Source: an uncultured Clostridia bacterium
GTDB lineage: Bacteria > Bacillota > Clostridia > Christensenellales > Borkfalkiaceae
Assembly (NCBI GenBank): GCA_944340905.1
Contig: CALVLT010000005.1
Coordinates: 1 to 64,000 of the forward strand
DNA length: 64,000 nucleotides
Direction: 5' to 3'
Shown here piece by piece: positions 43,568-53,622 of this stretch. Position numbers and translations under genes: made by a program. Under the pieces are notes generated by a model. That model was given only the letters and a program-made list of their open reading frames with translations, was not told where the DNA came from and searched no databases. The number at the start of each line of letters is the position of its first letter. The first letter of the stretch is position 1.

Positions 43568-44977
43568 ATGTATTTTCCCACCCAGACGTTTTTGGTCGCA
43601 GGCATCTCCCGTTCGGGCATCTCCGCGGCGGAATATCTGCTCGGGCGGCACGCAAAGGCGGTGTACCTGTACGACGACGTGGACGACGAGAACGTGCGCA
43701 AGGCAACGGAGCGGCTAGTGGGGATGGGCTGCCGCGCCCTGTCCAAGGAGGACGCGGCAAACTGTTCCGAGACGTGCGACGTGCTCGTGCTGAGCCCCGG
43801 GATCCCCATCGACCACCCGCTCCCCGTCGCATTCAAAAAGGCGGGGAAGTGCATCGTCGGGGAGGCGGAGCTGGGGGCGCGCGCCCTGCGCTGCCTCGTC
43901 GTCGCGGTCACGGGCACGAACGGAAAGACGACCACCGTCTCCATGATCGGGCATATCCTGAACGGGGCGGGAAGGCGCGCCGTCGTGTGCGGCAACATCG
44001 GCAGGCCCGTCACGGCGTGCCTTAGCGAGCTGGACGAAGATGCCGTTGCCGTGGCGGAAATTTCCTCCTTTCAGTTGGAGACGCTCACCTCCCTGCGCCC
44101 GCACGTCGCCGTCGTGCTCAACGTCACGCAGGATCACCTCAACCGCCATTACACGATGGAAAACTACATCTATCTCAAGTCGCGCCTGCTCAAGAACGGC
44201 ACGCCGGGCGAGTACGCCGTCCTCAACATGGACGACGCCGTCGTGCGCACCTTTGCCGAAAAGACGCGCTCGCACGTCGTGGGATTCTCGCTCGAGGGCA
44301 GAACGGAGGGCGCGTATCTGCGCGACGGGGCGATATTCTGGCGGGAGGAGCGCATCCTTCCCGCTGCGGAGCTCCCCCTGGAGGGCAGCCACAACGTTTC
44401 CGACGCCCTCGCCGCCGTGTGCGCCTGCAAGCTGATGGGCGTCGAAAATGCGGCGATCGCCGCGGGTCTGAAGAGTTTCAACGGCATCGCGCACCGCATG
44501 CAAAAGCTGGGCGAAGTGGACGGCGTGACCTTTATCGACGACAGCAAGGCGACCAACCCCGATGCGGCGATCAAGGCGGTGGAGAGCGTGCGCGGGGAGA
44601 GCGTCCTTCTGCTCGGCGGCAAGGACAAAGGGTATGCCTATGAACCGCTGTTTGCGGCACTGAAGGCGTCGGGCGTCGTGCACGCCGTCCTCTACGGGGA
44701 GAACGCCTTCCGCCTGCTCGATGCCGCGACCCGCGAAAAATTTTTCCGCGTGACGCTCTGCCGTCCCTTCGACCTCGCGGTGCGCGTCGCCTTTCTCACG
44801 GCGCAGAGGGGACAGAACGTGCTTTTAAGCCCCGCGTCGGCAAGTTTTGACAGTTTCACCAGCTATGAGGCGCGCGGGGAGCGGTTTGCGCAGCTCATGC
44901 AGCAGCTGCGCCTGGAGCGCGCGGCGCTTGCGCACGGCGCAGCGGCGGGGGAGAGCGGTGAAGAGAGCGAGGGCTGA
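43568..44977 (+). CDS. murD: UDP-MurNAc-L-alanine: D-glutamate ligase
   Basis: MurD adds D-glutamate, the product of the MurI encoded 7 kb upstream. Its 469 residues show an N-terminal Rossmann domain (VAGISRSGISAAEYL), the ATP loop VTGTNGKTTTVSMI and the C-terminal DDSKATNPDAAIKAVE motif. The start ATG has AAGGAGG upstream. Its last 20 bases overlap the GTG start of ftsW. Confidence 0.94.
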   Translation: MYFPTQTFLVAGISRSGISAAEYLLGRHAKAVYLYDDVDDENVRKATERLVGMGCRALSKEDAANCSETCDVLVLSPGIPIDHPLPVAFKKAGKCIVGEAELGARALRCLVVAVTGTNGKTTTVSMIGHILNGAGRRAVVCGNIGRPVTACLSELDEDAVAVAEISSFQLETLTSLRPHVAVVLNVTQDHLNRHYTMENYIYLKSRLLKNGTPGEYAVLNMDDAVVRTFAEKTRSHVVGFSLEGRTEGAYLRDGAIFWREERILPAAELPLEGSHNVSDALAAVCACKLMGVENAAIAAGLKSFNGIAHRMQKLGEVDGVTFIDDSKATNPDAAIKAVESVRGESVLLLGGKDKGYAYEPLFAALKASGVVHAVLYGENAFRLLDAATREKFFRVTLCRPFDLAVRVAFLTAQRGQNVLLSPASASFDSFTSYEARGERFAQLMQQLRLERAALAHGAAAGESGEESEG

Positions 44978-46079
44978 TACAGGAAAGGGGGACCTCCTCT
45001 TTCTGGCCGCCGTCCTCCTGCTTGCGGGGTACGGCGTCGTGTGCGTGTACTCCGCAAGCTGCTACAATGCCGAGGTGCAGTACGGCGACGAGATGTTCTT
45101 TTTCCGCAAACAGCTCATCGGCTTTGCGGTGGGCGCGGCGGCGATGGTGGGCGTGAGCTTTCTGCACTACGAAAAGCTGCGCAAATGGGGCGTGCCCGCG
45201 CTCCTTTTTTCGCTTGTGCTGCTCGCGCTCGTCTTTGTGCCGGGGCTGGGCAGGAGTAATTACGGCGCGACGCGCTGGATCGGGATCGGTTCGTTCACCG
45301 TGCAGCCCTCCGAGATCGCCAAGCTCGGCTTTGTCCTGTTTGCGGCAGGGTATTTTGCCAAAGACCCCGCCCGCATGCGCACGCTCAGGGGATGCCTGCC
45401 CGTGCTCGGCGCAGGACTTGCCGTATGCGTGCTCATCATGCTCGAGCCGAACATGTCCGTCACGATGTGCGTGGGGGCGATCATGATCGGCATGCTCTTT
45501 CTCGCGGGCATTTCCAAAAAGGCGCTCGCCGCCATCTGCATCCCCGTGCTGTTCGCCGTGCCCGCGCTCATCCTCATGGAACCCTACCGCCTGCAGCGCC
45601 TCTCCGCATTTATGGATCCGTGGGCGTCGCCCAAAGAGGAGGGGTATCAGCTCATCCAGTCCCTGTACGCGCTGGCGAACGGCAACCTGTTCGGCGTCGG
45701 ACTGTTTTCCTCGCGGCAAAAGTACCGCTTTCTTCCCTTTGCGGAGAGCGACTTTATTCTCTCCGTCATTGCGGAGGAGACGGGCTTTTTCGGCGTGCTC
45801 GCGCTGTTCGTGCTCATCGGCTTCATCGTCTGGCGGGGGATGCGCATCGCCGCCCGCTGCGGGAACTTCTACGGGTTTCTGCTCGCCGGCGGCATCACGC
45901 TCGCCTTTGCGGTGCAGTGCGCGCTCAACGCGCTCGTCGTGAGCGGCTGCATTCCGCCCACGGGCCTGCCGCTGCCCCTCGTCTCGGCGGGGAACACCTC
46001 GCTCATCGTGACGATGGCGGGCATGGGCATCGTCTACGGCGTGTCCAGACACACGCAACAAAAAAAACTCATACAATGA
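44958..46079 (+). CDS. ftsW: septal glycosyltransferase FtsW (SpoVE/RodA family)
   Basis: SEDS-family proteins polymerise glycan from lipid II together with a class B penicillin-binding protein, here FtsI. The 373 residues hold ten helices with YSASCYNAEVQYGDE, GATRWIGIGSFTVQPSEIAK and the C-terminal PTGLPLPLVSAGNTSLI. Start: GTG at 44958, five bases after GGGGGAG and inside the end of murD. The longer frame from 44847 is an overlap artefact. murG, which usually follows, is missing. Confidence 0.93.
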   Translation: MKRARADTGKGDLLFLAAVLLLAGYGVVCVYSASCYNAEVQYGDEMFFFRKQLIGFAVGAAAMVGVSFLHYEKLRKWGVPALLFSLVLLALVFVPGLGRSNYGATRWIGIGSFTVQPSEIAKLGFVLFAAGYFAKDPARMRTLRGCLPVLGAGLAVCVLIMLEPNMSVTMCVGAIMIGMLFLAGISKKALAAICIPVLFAVPALILMEPYRLQRLSAFMDPWASPKEEGYQLIQSLYALANGNLFGVGLFSSRQKYRFLPFAESDFILSVIAEETGFFGVLALFVLIGFIVWRGMRIAARCGNFYGFLLAGGITLAFAVQCALNALVVSGCIPPTGLPLPLVSAGNTSLIVTMAGMGIVYGVSRHTQQKKLIQ

Positions 46080-46084
46080 ACTGG

Positions 46085-46106
46085 GGAGCGGACGCACGGT
46101 CCGCCC
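46085..46106 (+). terminator. hairpin between ftsW and murA
   Basis: GCGGAC and GTCCGC around a short loop, then CCTTTG. A weak terminator or attenuator within the cluster; murA has its own TAGGAGAG ribosome site. Confidence 0.4.
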
Positions 46107-46131
46107 TTTGAAATACGATAGGAGAGAACAT

Positions 46132-47388
46132 ATGGATAAATACGTGATCGACGGGGGAAAGCGCCTCTGCGGCAGCGTGGCGGTGCAATCGGCAAAAAAT
46201 TCCGTGCTGCCGCTGCTCGCCGCCTCCATTCTGACGGAAAAGCGCGTGGTCATCCGCGAGACGCCCGGCATATCCGACGTCGCATGCATGGCGCAGATCT
46301 TGCGCGAGCTGGGTGCGGACGTGCGGTTCTCGGGCGGGAACGCGACCATCGACAGCGCCGATGCCTGCTGCCACGAGATCCCGTCCTCGCTCACAAGGGA
46401 GCTGCGCTCCTCCGTCTTTATGCTCGGTTCGCTCCTGTCCCGTTTCGGCCGCGCGCTCATCGCCTATCCGGGCGGGTGCGACATCGGGCTAAGACCCATC
46501 GATCTGCACCTTTCCGCGCTCAAGCGGCTGGGGGTGAGCATTTCGGAGCGGGACGGGTTTATCTTCTGCGAGTGCGCAAAGCTCAGGGGCGCGGACATTT
46601 CGCTGGATTTCCCGAGCGTGGGGGCAACGGAGAACATTCTGCTTGCCGCCGCCAAGGCGGAGGGCAGAACGGTGCTGACGGGCGCCGCAAAGGAGCCGGA
46701 GATCGTCGATCTGCAGAACTTTCTCAACGCGATGGGCGCAAAGGTTGCGGGCGCGGGCACGGACGTCATCGAGATCGAGGGGGTAAGGGAGCTGCACGGC
46801 GCGGCCTTCCGCCCCATGAAGGACCGCATCGAGGCGGGCACCTTCCTGTTTGCCGCCGCCGTATGCGGCGGGGAAGTGGAGGTGGTGGGCGCCTCGCCCG
46901 AGAATCTTCGCCTTCCGTTACATAAATTGCGCGAAAACGGTTGCAAAATCCATGCAAAAAATGATAAAATAATCATAGAGAGCCGCGGAAGGCTGAAATG
47001 CAACCGCCGCATCGAGACGATGCCATTTCCCGGATTTCCCACCGACCTGCAGGCGCAGGCGACCGCACTCAATGCCTCGTGCGCGGGGTGCGCGCTCATC
47101 GTGGAAAATCTGTTTGAAACGCGCTTCAAGTACGTTCCCGAATTGCAGAAGATGGGGGCGGACATCGAAGTCAAGGGGCGCACCGCCTTTGTGCGCGGGG
47201 TGGGCAGGCTGCACGGCGCCAGTGTCACGGCGGGGGACCTGCGCGGCGGTGCCGCGCTCGTCATTGCGGCGCTCGGCGCGGAGGGCGTGTCCGAGGTGCT
47301 CGATCTGTCCCATATCGACAGGGGCTATGCGGATCTGCGCACAAAGCTCAAAAAGCTCGGGGCGGACATCCGGCGCGTACATATCTGA
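46132..47388 (+). CDS. murA: UDP-N-acetylglucosamine 1-carboxyvinyltransferase
   Basis: MurA starts the cytoplasmic peptidoglycan pathway and is the fosfomycin target. In 418 residues SAKNSVLPLLAASIL is the N-terminal substrate loop. The active-site Cys is present in YPGGCDIGLRPIDLHL, so fosfomycin sensitivity would be expected at this site. The C-terminal part keeps AGDLRGGAALVIAAL. It replaces the murG-murC-murB block found between ftsW and ftsQ in many clusters. The ATG at 46132 is preferred over the one at 46108. Confidence 0.95.
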   Translation: MDKYVIDGGKRLCGSVAVQSAKNSVLPLLAASILTEKRVVIRETPGISDVACMAQILRELGADVRFSGGNATIDSADACCHEIPSSLTRELRSSVFMLGSLLSRFGRALIAYPGGCDIGLRPIDLHLSALKRLGVSISERDGFIFCECAKLRGADISLDFPSVGATENILLAAAKAEGRTVLTGAAKEPEIVDLQNFLNAMGAKVAGAGTDVIEIEGVRELHGAAFRPMKDRIEAGTFLFAAAVCGGEVEVVGASPENLRLPLHKLRENGCKIHAKNDKIIIESRGRLKCNRRIETMPFPGFPTDLQAQATALNASCAGCALIVENLFETRFKYVPELQKMGADIEVKGRTAFVRGVGRLHGASVTAGDLRGGAALVIAALGAEGVSEVLDLSHIDRGYADLRTKLKKLGADIRRVHI

Positions 47389-47409
47389 AATTGCTCTGCG
47401 GAGATACCG

Positions 47410-48183
47410 ATGAAGAAGAGGACGATCCTGACAACCGTCATTGCGTTTTTGCTCCTCGCTGCAGTCATTGCGGCGGGGATGAATGCCGTGTTTACGGTCA
47501 CGTATGTGAACGCGCGCTTTGTCACTTACACGGAGGCGGGGGAGCGCGCCGCGCAGGAACTGAAGGAAGAGCTCAACGGCTACCTTGGCAGGAGCACCAC
47601 CTTTCTCGATCTGGAGGAGGTGCGCGCCACGGCGCAGGCGTATCCGCGGTTCATGGTCGTGTCCGTCGAAAAACAATACCCCGCCTCCGTCGTGGTCGAG
47701 GTGCGGGAGCGGCGCGCTGCCTTTGCGCTGCCAGGTGCGGACGGCTATGATATCTTTGACGGGGAGGGCGTGCGCATCGGCAGCAGCGCCTCAGCGGACG
47801 GCTACATTTTGCTTGCGGGGGACTTTTCCTTTTCAGCAGCAAACGGCGCACTTGCCGGTACTTACAGCGAACAGCTGCTTGCCATGTATGCCGCGTTTGC
47901 CGAGCTGCTGGGCGAGCCGCGCGCCAATGTTCTGTCCGTATCCCTTCAGGATAACAGCAGCACGGGAACGCTCGCCTTTGACCGTTTCCGCATAGCGATG
48001 CGCGAGGGCGTGGAGATCGTCATCCTTGAACCGAGCGTGCGCATCGAGGACAAGGCGCGCGCCGCCGTGCAGTGTTACCTCGCCCTGGACGAGGGCGACC
48101 GCGTGCGCGGGACCATCAACGTCGTCGAACAAAATACCGGCACGGTGGTGGCGAATTGGAGTTCGTCCTCCGCCGCAGCGTAG
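47410..48183 (+). CDS. ftsQ: cell division protein FtsQ/DivIB
   Basis: This bitopic divisome protein has 257 residues: a short cytoplasmic N-terminus, one membrane helix (about 6-26), a POTRA-type domain (TFLDLEEVRATAQAYPRFMV, VRERRAAF) and a beta domain with a Ser/Ala-rich end. The layout and location before ftsA and ftsZ define it, since FtsQ sequences are poorly conserved. It ends the first transcription unit of the cluster with a terminator. Confidence 0.8.
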   Translation: MKKRTILTTVIAFLLLAAVIAAGMNAVFTVTYVNARFVTYTEAGERAAQELKEELNGYLGRSTTFLDLEEVRATAQAYPRFMVVSVEKQYPASVVVEVRERRAAFALPGADGYDIFDGEGVRIGSSASADGYILLAGDFSFSAANGALAGTYSEQLLAMYAAFAELLGEPRANVLSVSLQDNSSTGTLAFDRFRIAMREGVEIVILEPSVRIEDKARAAVQCYLALDEGDRVRGTINVVEQNTGTVVANWSSSSAAA

Positions 48184-48200
48184 CAGACGTAAAACGAGGG

Positions 48201-48230
48201 GAGCGTGTCCGGACAGGGCGCGCTCTTTTT
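48201..48230 (+). terminator. terminator after ftsQ
   Basis: GAGCG and CGCTC arms with an inner CC/GG pair, followed by TTTTT (48226-48230). It separates mraZ-ftsQ from ftsA-ftsZ. Confidence 0.7.
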
Positions 48231-48264
48231 GCGTATTTTTGCTGAGAAACAGGGGCGCGTTTTC

Positions 48265-48293
48265 TTGACAACAGCCCCGTCCGCTGTTATAAT
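48265..48293 (+). promoter_or_regulatory. promoter of the ftsA-like/ftsZ unit
   Basis: Consensus TTGACA (48265-48270), 17 bp, TATAAT (48288-48293); the ATG follows at 48336. Confidence 0.88.
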
Positions 48294-48335
48294 AGTAGAA
48301 AGAAAAAGCCGAACGATACATAAGAGGAGAACCCC

Positions 48336-49487
48336 ATGAGCCGCAAGAGCGTAGCGGTGCTGGATGTGCGTTCCTCGGAAGTCACCGTCGTCGTCGGAGA
48401 GCGTGGCGTGAACAACACGTTTGTGTTCAAGGCGAGCAAGACGGAGCCTTACGACGGATACGACGAGAGCGCCTTTTTCGATACGGACAAGCTTTCCGAC
48501 GCAATATTCCGCGCCGTTTCCGCCGTCGAGCGCATCTGTGCAGAGCGCATCCGCACACTGTACGTCGGCGTTCCGGGAGCGTTCACGCGCGTCATTCCGC
48601 GCGAGCAGGACATCGGCTTTCCAAAGCGCCGCGCGGTGGGGCACCGCGACCTTGCTGCGCTGTTCGAGGGCGGCAAGGAGCAGCTTGAGGGCTACCGCTG
48701 CATCCGCGCAACGAGCATGATCTATGTCACGTCGGACAACCGGCGCGTCATCGATCCCATCGGGTTGTCCTCGGCGTCGCTAAGCGGCGTGCTCTCCTAC
48801 TTTTACTGCAGCAACTACTTTGCCGAAACGATGGAGCACATCTTTTCCGGCATGAAGATCGCTCTGCGGTTTATCCCTGCCGAGTATGCGATGGCGACCT
48901 ACCTCATTCCGTCCGAAACGCGCGATGAGTATGCGCTCTTTCTTGACGTCGGATTCATGTCCACGACGCTGTGCGTCCTTCTTGGGAACGGCGTTCTGGC
49001 GCAGCGCACTTACTTTGTCGGGAAGGGGCAGATCGCGGCTGTACTTATGCAGAAATTTTCCCTGCCTTATGACGCCGCGTGCGCGTTGCTTGCCAAGGCA
49101 AAACTGTATGCGCGTAGCAACTCCGGAAAGACGGAAGTCAACGTGCAGGGCGTTGCCTACGACGTGGATACGGACGAGCTGGTGGACGCCGTCAAAGAGG
49201 GGCTTGACGTCATCTGCGAGGCGATCGGCGGATTCTTGGAGGAATGCTCCGGAAGGGAGCTGGACTTCAAACCCCTGTATGTCACGGGAGAGGGGCTTTC
49301 CGACATCCGCGGTGCGCTCGAGCACGTCTCCAAGCGCGTGAGCCGTGTGTGTGAACAGCTTGCGCCCGATCTTCCCTATTACAACAAACCGGCCATGAGC
49401 TCCCGGATCGCCCTTGTGGATCTTGCATATGAGGATCACCGCAGGAGCGGATTTTTCAATAAACTGTTAAACGTATTCGGAGGTTGA
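48336..49487 (+). CDS. ftsA: FtsA-like divisome ATPase with degenerate nucleotide-binding motifs
   Basis: FtsA anchors FtsZ to the membrane. The 383-residue protein lies two bases before ftsZ, has an actin/Hsp70-like arrangement, and ends in an amphipathic helix (SGFFNKLLNVFGG) suitable for membrane binding. The phosphate motifs are far from consensus: the usual DIGTSK-type start is DVRSSEVTVVV, and the DIGGGTTD-type loop is DVGFMSTTLCVLL. ATP binding may therefore be weak or lost. The name rests on place, layout and length; the closest alternative is another SHS2/actin-fold protein. Confidence 0.78.
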   Translation: MSRKSVAVLDVRSSEVTVVVGERGVNNTFVFKASKTEPYDGYDESAFFDTDKLSDAIFRAVSAVERICAERIRTLYVGVPGAFTRVIPREQDIGFPKRRAVGHRDLAALFEGGKEQLEGYRCIRATSMIYVTSDNRRVIDPIGLSSASLSGVLSYFYCSNYFAETMEHIFSGMKIALRFIPAEYAMATYLIPSETRDEYALFLDVGFMSTTLCVLLGNGVLAQRTYFVGKGQIAAVLMQKFSLPYDAACALLAKAKLYARSNSGKTEVNVQGVAYDVDTDELVDAVKEGLDVICEAIGGFLEECSGRELDFKPLYVTGEGLSDIRGALEHVSKRVSRVCEQLAPDLPYYNKPAMSSRIALVDLAYEDHRRSGFFNKLLNVFGG

Positions 49488-49489
49488 AA

Positions 49490-50881
49490 ATGTTCAACGA
49501 CAATGTTCCCTTTGTGGGCAGAGAGGACGGGACGCAGCGCGCTGCAGCTCCCGCCGCCAACGATTTTGCCGCAAACGGCAAGGCGAAGATCACCGTGGTC
49601 GGCGTCGGCGGCGCGGGCAACAATGCCGTCAACCGCATGATCGAGGCGGGTATTGCGAGTGCGGACTATATCGCCGTCAACACGGATGCGCAGATCCTTG
49701 CCTGCAACAAGGCGCAAAAGCGTATTCAGATCGGCGCGCAGCGCACAAAGGGTCTGGGTGCGGGCGCCGAGCCGGAGATCGGCAGGGAGGCCGCCGAAGA
49801 GAGCAAGGACGAGCTTGCAAGCGCCATCGAGGGAACGGACCTTCTGTTCATCACGGCGGGCATGGGAGGCGGAACGGGCACGGGCGCCGCGCCTGTCATC
49901 GCCAAGATCGCCAAGGACAAGAAAATTCTGACGGTCGCCGTCGTCACCAAGCCCTTTGAATTTGAAGGCAAGCGCAGGATGGACAATGCCGTCAAGGGCA
50001 TCGACAATCTGCGCAAATACGTCGATACCATCGTCATCATTCCCAACGAGAAGATCCGCGAGGTCGTTCCCAAGAACGCGACCATGACGGACGCCCTGCG
50101 CGTGGCGGATGAGGTGCTCAAGCAGGGCATCCGCGGCATTGCGGACCTCATTGTTACGCCTGCGCTTATCAACCTTGACTTTGCGGATGTGCGCACCACG
50201 CTCAAGGACAAGGGTCTTGCGCACATGGGCGTCGGCGTTGCAAAGGGGGAGAACCGCATCATCGACGCGGTGCGCCTCGCCGTCAATTCGCCCCTTCTCG
50301 AGACGACCATCGAGGGTGCGACGGGCGTCATCCTCAACATTGTGGGCGGACCCGATCTCACGCTCGACGAAGTGACCAAGGCGGCCGGCCTCATTCACGG
50401 CGTCGTCGATTACTCCGCCAATATCATTTTCGGCGCCTGTGTGGACGAGAACGTGCAGGACGAGGTGGAGGTCACTGTCATTGCAACGGGATTCCCCTCA
50501 GGGGAAGAGGCGGCGCAGAACGCCGCACGGCAGAGCGCCGTCTATGGCGCGCCGCTCACCGTTCCTCCCGCAGCCGAACCTGCTGCCGCGCCCGCGGCAC
50601 AGCCGCAGCAGCCCGTCTATCAGAGTGCGCCCAATCCCTATGCACAGTCTGCAGCGCCTGCACAGCCTGCACAGCCTGCATATTACGGACAGCAGCCCGT
50701 CTATCAGAGTGCGCCTCAGGCCGCACCCCAGCCGCAGCAGCCTACAGCGCCCGTGCAGCCTGCTGTACCACCCGCACAACCCGCGGCGCCCGCTACTCCT
50801 GCCGCACAGTCTGCCGCGGAAGAGGACGACCGCGAGAACAAGCTGCCGCTCTTCATCCGCAGAATGCTCGGGAAAAAATAA
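49490..50881 (+). CDS. ftsZ: cell division GTPase FtsZ
   Basis: FtsZ forms the division ring. The 463 residues have the GTPase core with VVGVGGAGNNAVNRM, the tubulin signature GGGTGTGAAPVIA and the T7 loop VNLDFADV-like INLDFADVRTTL. A Pro/Ala/Gln-rich linker of about 110 residues contains a duplicated QQPVYQSAP unit. The C-terminal tail NKLPLFIRRMLGKK is the peptide that binds FtsA and other partners. The ATG at 49490 is six bases after GGAGG. Confidence 0.97.
   Translation: MFNDNVPFVGREDGTQRAAAPAANDFAANGKAKITVVGVGGAGNNAVNRMIEAGIASADYIAVNTDAQILACNKAQKRIQIGAQRTKGLGAGAEPEIGREAAEESKDELASAIEGTDLLFITAGMGGGTGTGAAPVIAKIAKDKKILTVAVVTKPFEFEGKRRMDNAVKGIDNLRKYVDTIVIIPNEKIREVVPKNATMTDALRVADEVLKQGIRGIADLIVTPALINLDFADVRTTLKDKGLAHMGVGVAKGENRIIDAVRLAVNSPLLETTIEGATGVILNIVGGPDLTLDEVTKAAGLIHGVVDYSANIIFGACVDENVQDEVEVTVIATGFPSGEEAAQNAARQSAVYGAPLTVPPAAEPAAAPAAQPQQPVYQSAPNPYAQSAAPAQPAQPAYYGQQPVYQSAPQAAPQPQQPTAPVQPAVPPAQPAAPATPAAQSAAEEDDRENKLPLFIRRMLGKK
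50606..50715 (+). repeat. direct repeat in the ftsZ linker
   Basis: A perfect 26-bp repeat occurs at 50606-50631 and 50690-50715 (84 bases apart), encoding QQPVYQSAP twice. It is a likely spot for slippage and linker-length change. Confidence 0.85.
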
Positions 50882-50894
50882 CTTCAAAATCAAG

Positions 50895-50922
50895 AAATGC
50901 CCCGCGCACGCGGGGCATTTTT
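50895..50922 (+). terminator. ftsZ terminator
   Basis: AAATGCCCCG and CGGGGCATTT around a short loop, then TTTTTC. Confidence 0.85.
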
Positions 50923-50944
50923 CTAAAAATGATTTTCTGCAAAC

Positions 50945-50972
50945 AAAAAACCTGCCGCAGGGCAGGTTTTTT
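50945..50972 (-). terminator. groEL terminator (bidirectional)
   Basis: AAAAAACCTGC and GGCAGGTTTTTT form a symmetrical hairpin; on the minus strand it ends the groES-groEL transcript. Confidence 0.85.
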
Positions 50973-50984
50973 GTTGTATTTTGT

Positions 50985-52625
<1,641 letters not shown>

Positions 52626-52685
52626 CTACCTTATTTTTCAATGATTTTATGATGGATTTGTGTCTGCACAGGGATCATGAAACAA

Positions 52686-52970
52686 TTACTCAACGATCGC
52701 CAGAATGTCGCTTTGCTTGATGATGGTGAATTCCTTGCCGTCCACCTTGAAGTCGGTGCCCGCATATTTGGAGCAGAGTACCTTGTCGCCCGGCTTTACC
52801 TGCATGACGACTTCTTTGCCGTCTACGATGCCGCCGGGGCCGACGGCTACGACCACGCAGGTCTGGGGCTTTTCCTGCGCGGAAGAGGGCAGGAAGAAAC
52901 CGCTCTTTGTCTTTTCTTCGACCGTGACCGCTTCCACGACCACCTTATCGAACAAGGGTTTGATGTTCAT
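52686..52970 (-). CDS. groS: co-chaperonin GroES
   Basis: GroES caps GroEL. The 94 residues begin MNIKPLFDKVVVEAV and contain the mobile loop EEKTKSGFFLPSSAQEKP and GDKVLCSKYAGT. The ATG at 52970 has GGAGGT just upstream; the longer frame from 53042 crosses the promoter. The usual CIRCE heat-shock operator is not seen upstream. Confidence 0.97.
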   Translation of the reverse strand: MNIKPLFDKVVVEAVTVEEKTKSGFFLPSSAQEKPQTCVVVAVGPGGIVDGKEVVMQVKPGDKVLCSKYAGTDFKVDGKEFTIIKQSDILAIVE

Positions 52971-53010
52971 GATGACCTCCGAAAACAATATGTTTTTTGA
53001 TTTCGCATAT

Positions 53011-53039
53011 ATTATAACCACGCGGCGGGCAGCATCAAA
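53011..53039 (-). promoter_or_regulatory. groES-groEL promoter
   Basis: On the minus strand TTTGAT (53034-53039) and TATAAT (53011-53016) are 17 bp apart. The region has no TTAGCACTC/GAGTGCTAA (CIRCE) repeat. Confidence 0.6.
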
Positions 53040-53099
53040 CACATTTTTGGGATTTTTTCGGAAAAATGCACAGGATTTTCCCGTTTTTTTCTCCGCGCG

Positions 53100-53128
53100 T
53101 TGACAGTAAACGAAAATTTGTGTATAAT
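53100..53128 (+). promoter_or_regulatory. dCMP deaminase promoter
   Basis: Consensus TTGACA (53100-53105), 17 bp, TATAAT (53123-53128), 20 bases before the ATG. Confidence 0.88.
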
Positions 53129-53147
53129 GTCGGATGAGGTGAAGAGC

Positions 53148-53597
53148 ATGGAAAAATGGGACAGGCGTTTTATGGAGCTGACCGAGCAGGTCGGCAGCTG
53201 GTCAAGCTGCCTGCGGCGCAAGGTGGGCGCGGTCATCGTGCGCGACAAGCGCGTGATGACGACGGGCTACAACGGCGCGCCCGCGGGCATCCGTTCCTGT
53301 GCGGAACGGGGGGAGTGCCTGCGCGAAAAGCTGAACATTCCGAGCGGCACGCGCGCGGAACTTTGCTATGCGGCGCACGCCGAACAGAATGCGATCATCC
53401 AGGCGGCACGCTACGGCATCAACATTCAGGGCGCAACGCTCTACTGTACGCATCAGCCTTGCGTGATATGCGCAAAGATGATCATCAACGCGGGCATTGC
53501 GCGCGTGGTATATAAGGAAGGCTATCCGGACGAATTCTCGCTCAAGCTGTTTGCCGAGGCGGGAACGCGGCTGGAACGGTTTGAGGACCTGAAATAA
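53148..53597 (+). CDS. dCMP deaminase (ComEB-like)
   Basis: This zinc enzyme deaminates dCMP to dUMP, feeding thymidylate synthesis. The 149-residue protein has the HAEQNAI motif (zinc His and catalytic Glu) and the QPCVICAKMIIN zinc cysteines, with a further Cys pair (SCAERGECL) as in the ComEB/dCMP group. The start is the ATG at 53148 behind GAGGTGA; the longer frame begins inside the -35 box. It is followed after 25 bases by the cyclophilin gene. Confidence 0.9.
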   Translation: MEKWDRRFMELTEQVGSWSSCLRRKVGAVIVRDKRVMTTGYNGAPAGIRSCAERGECLREKLNIPSGTRAELCYAAHAEQNAIIQAARYGINIQGATLYCTHQPCVICAKMIINAGIARVVYKEGYPDEFSLKLFAEAGTRLERFEDLK

Positions 53598-53622
53598 ACC
53601 TACAAAATCAAGGAGAGGCAGT

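Noticed and set aside
46920..46980. AT-rich patch inside murA as an internal promoter
   Set aside because: TTGCAA and TAAAAT can be found but the spacing is not good and the codons read a normal MurA segment.
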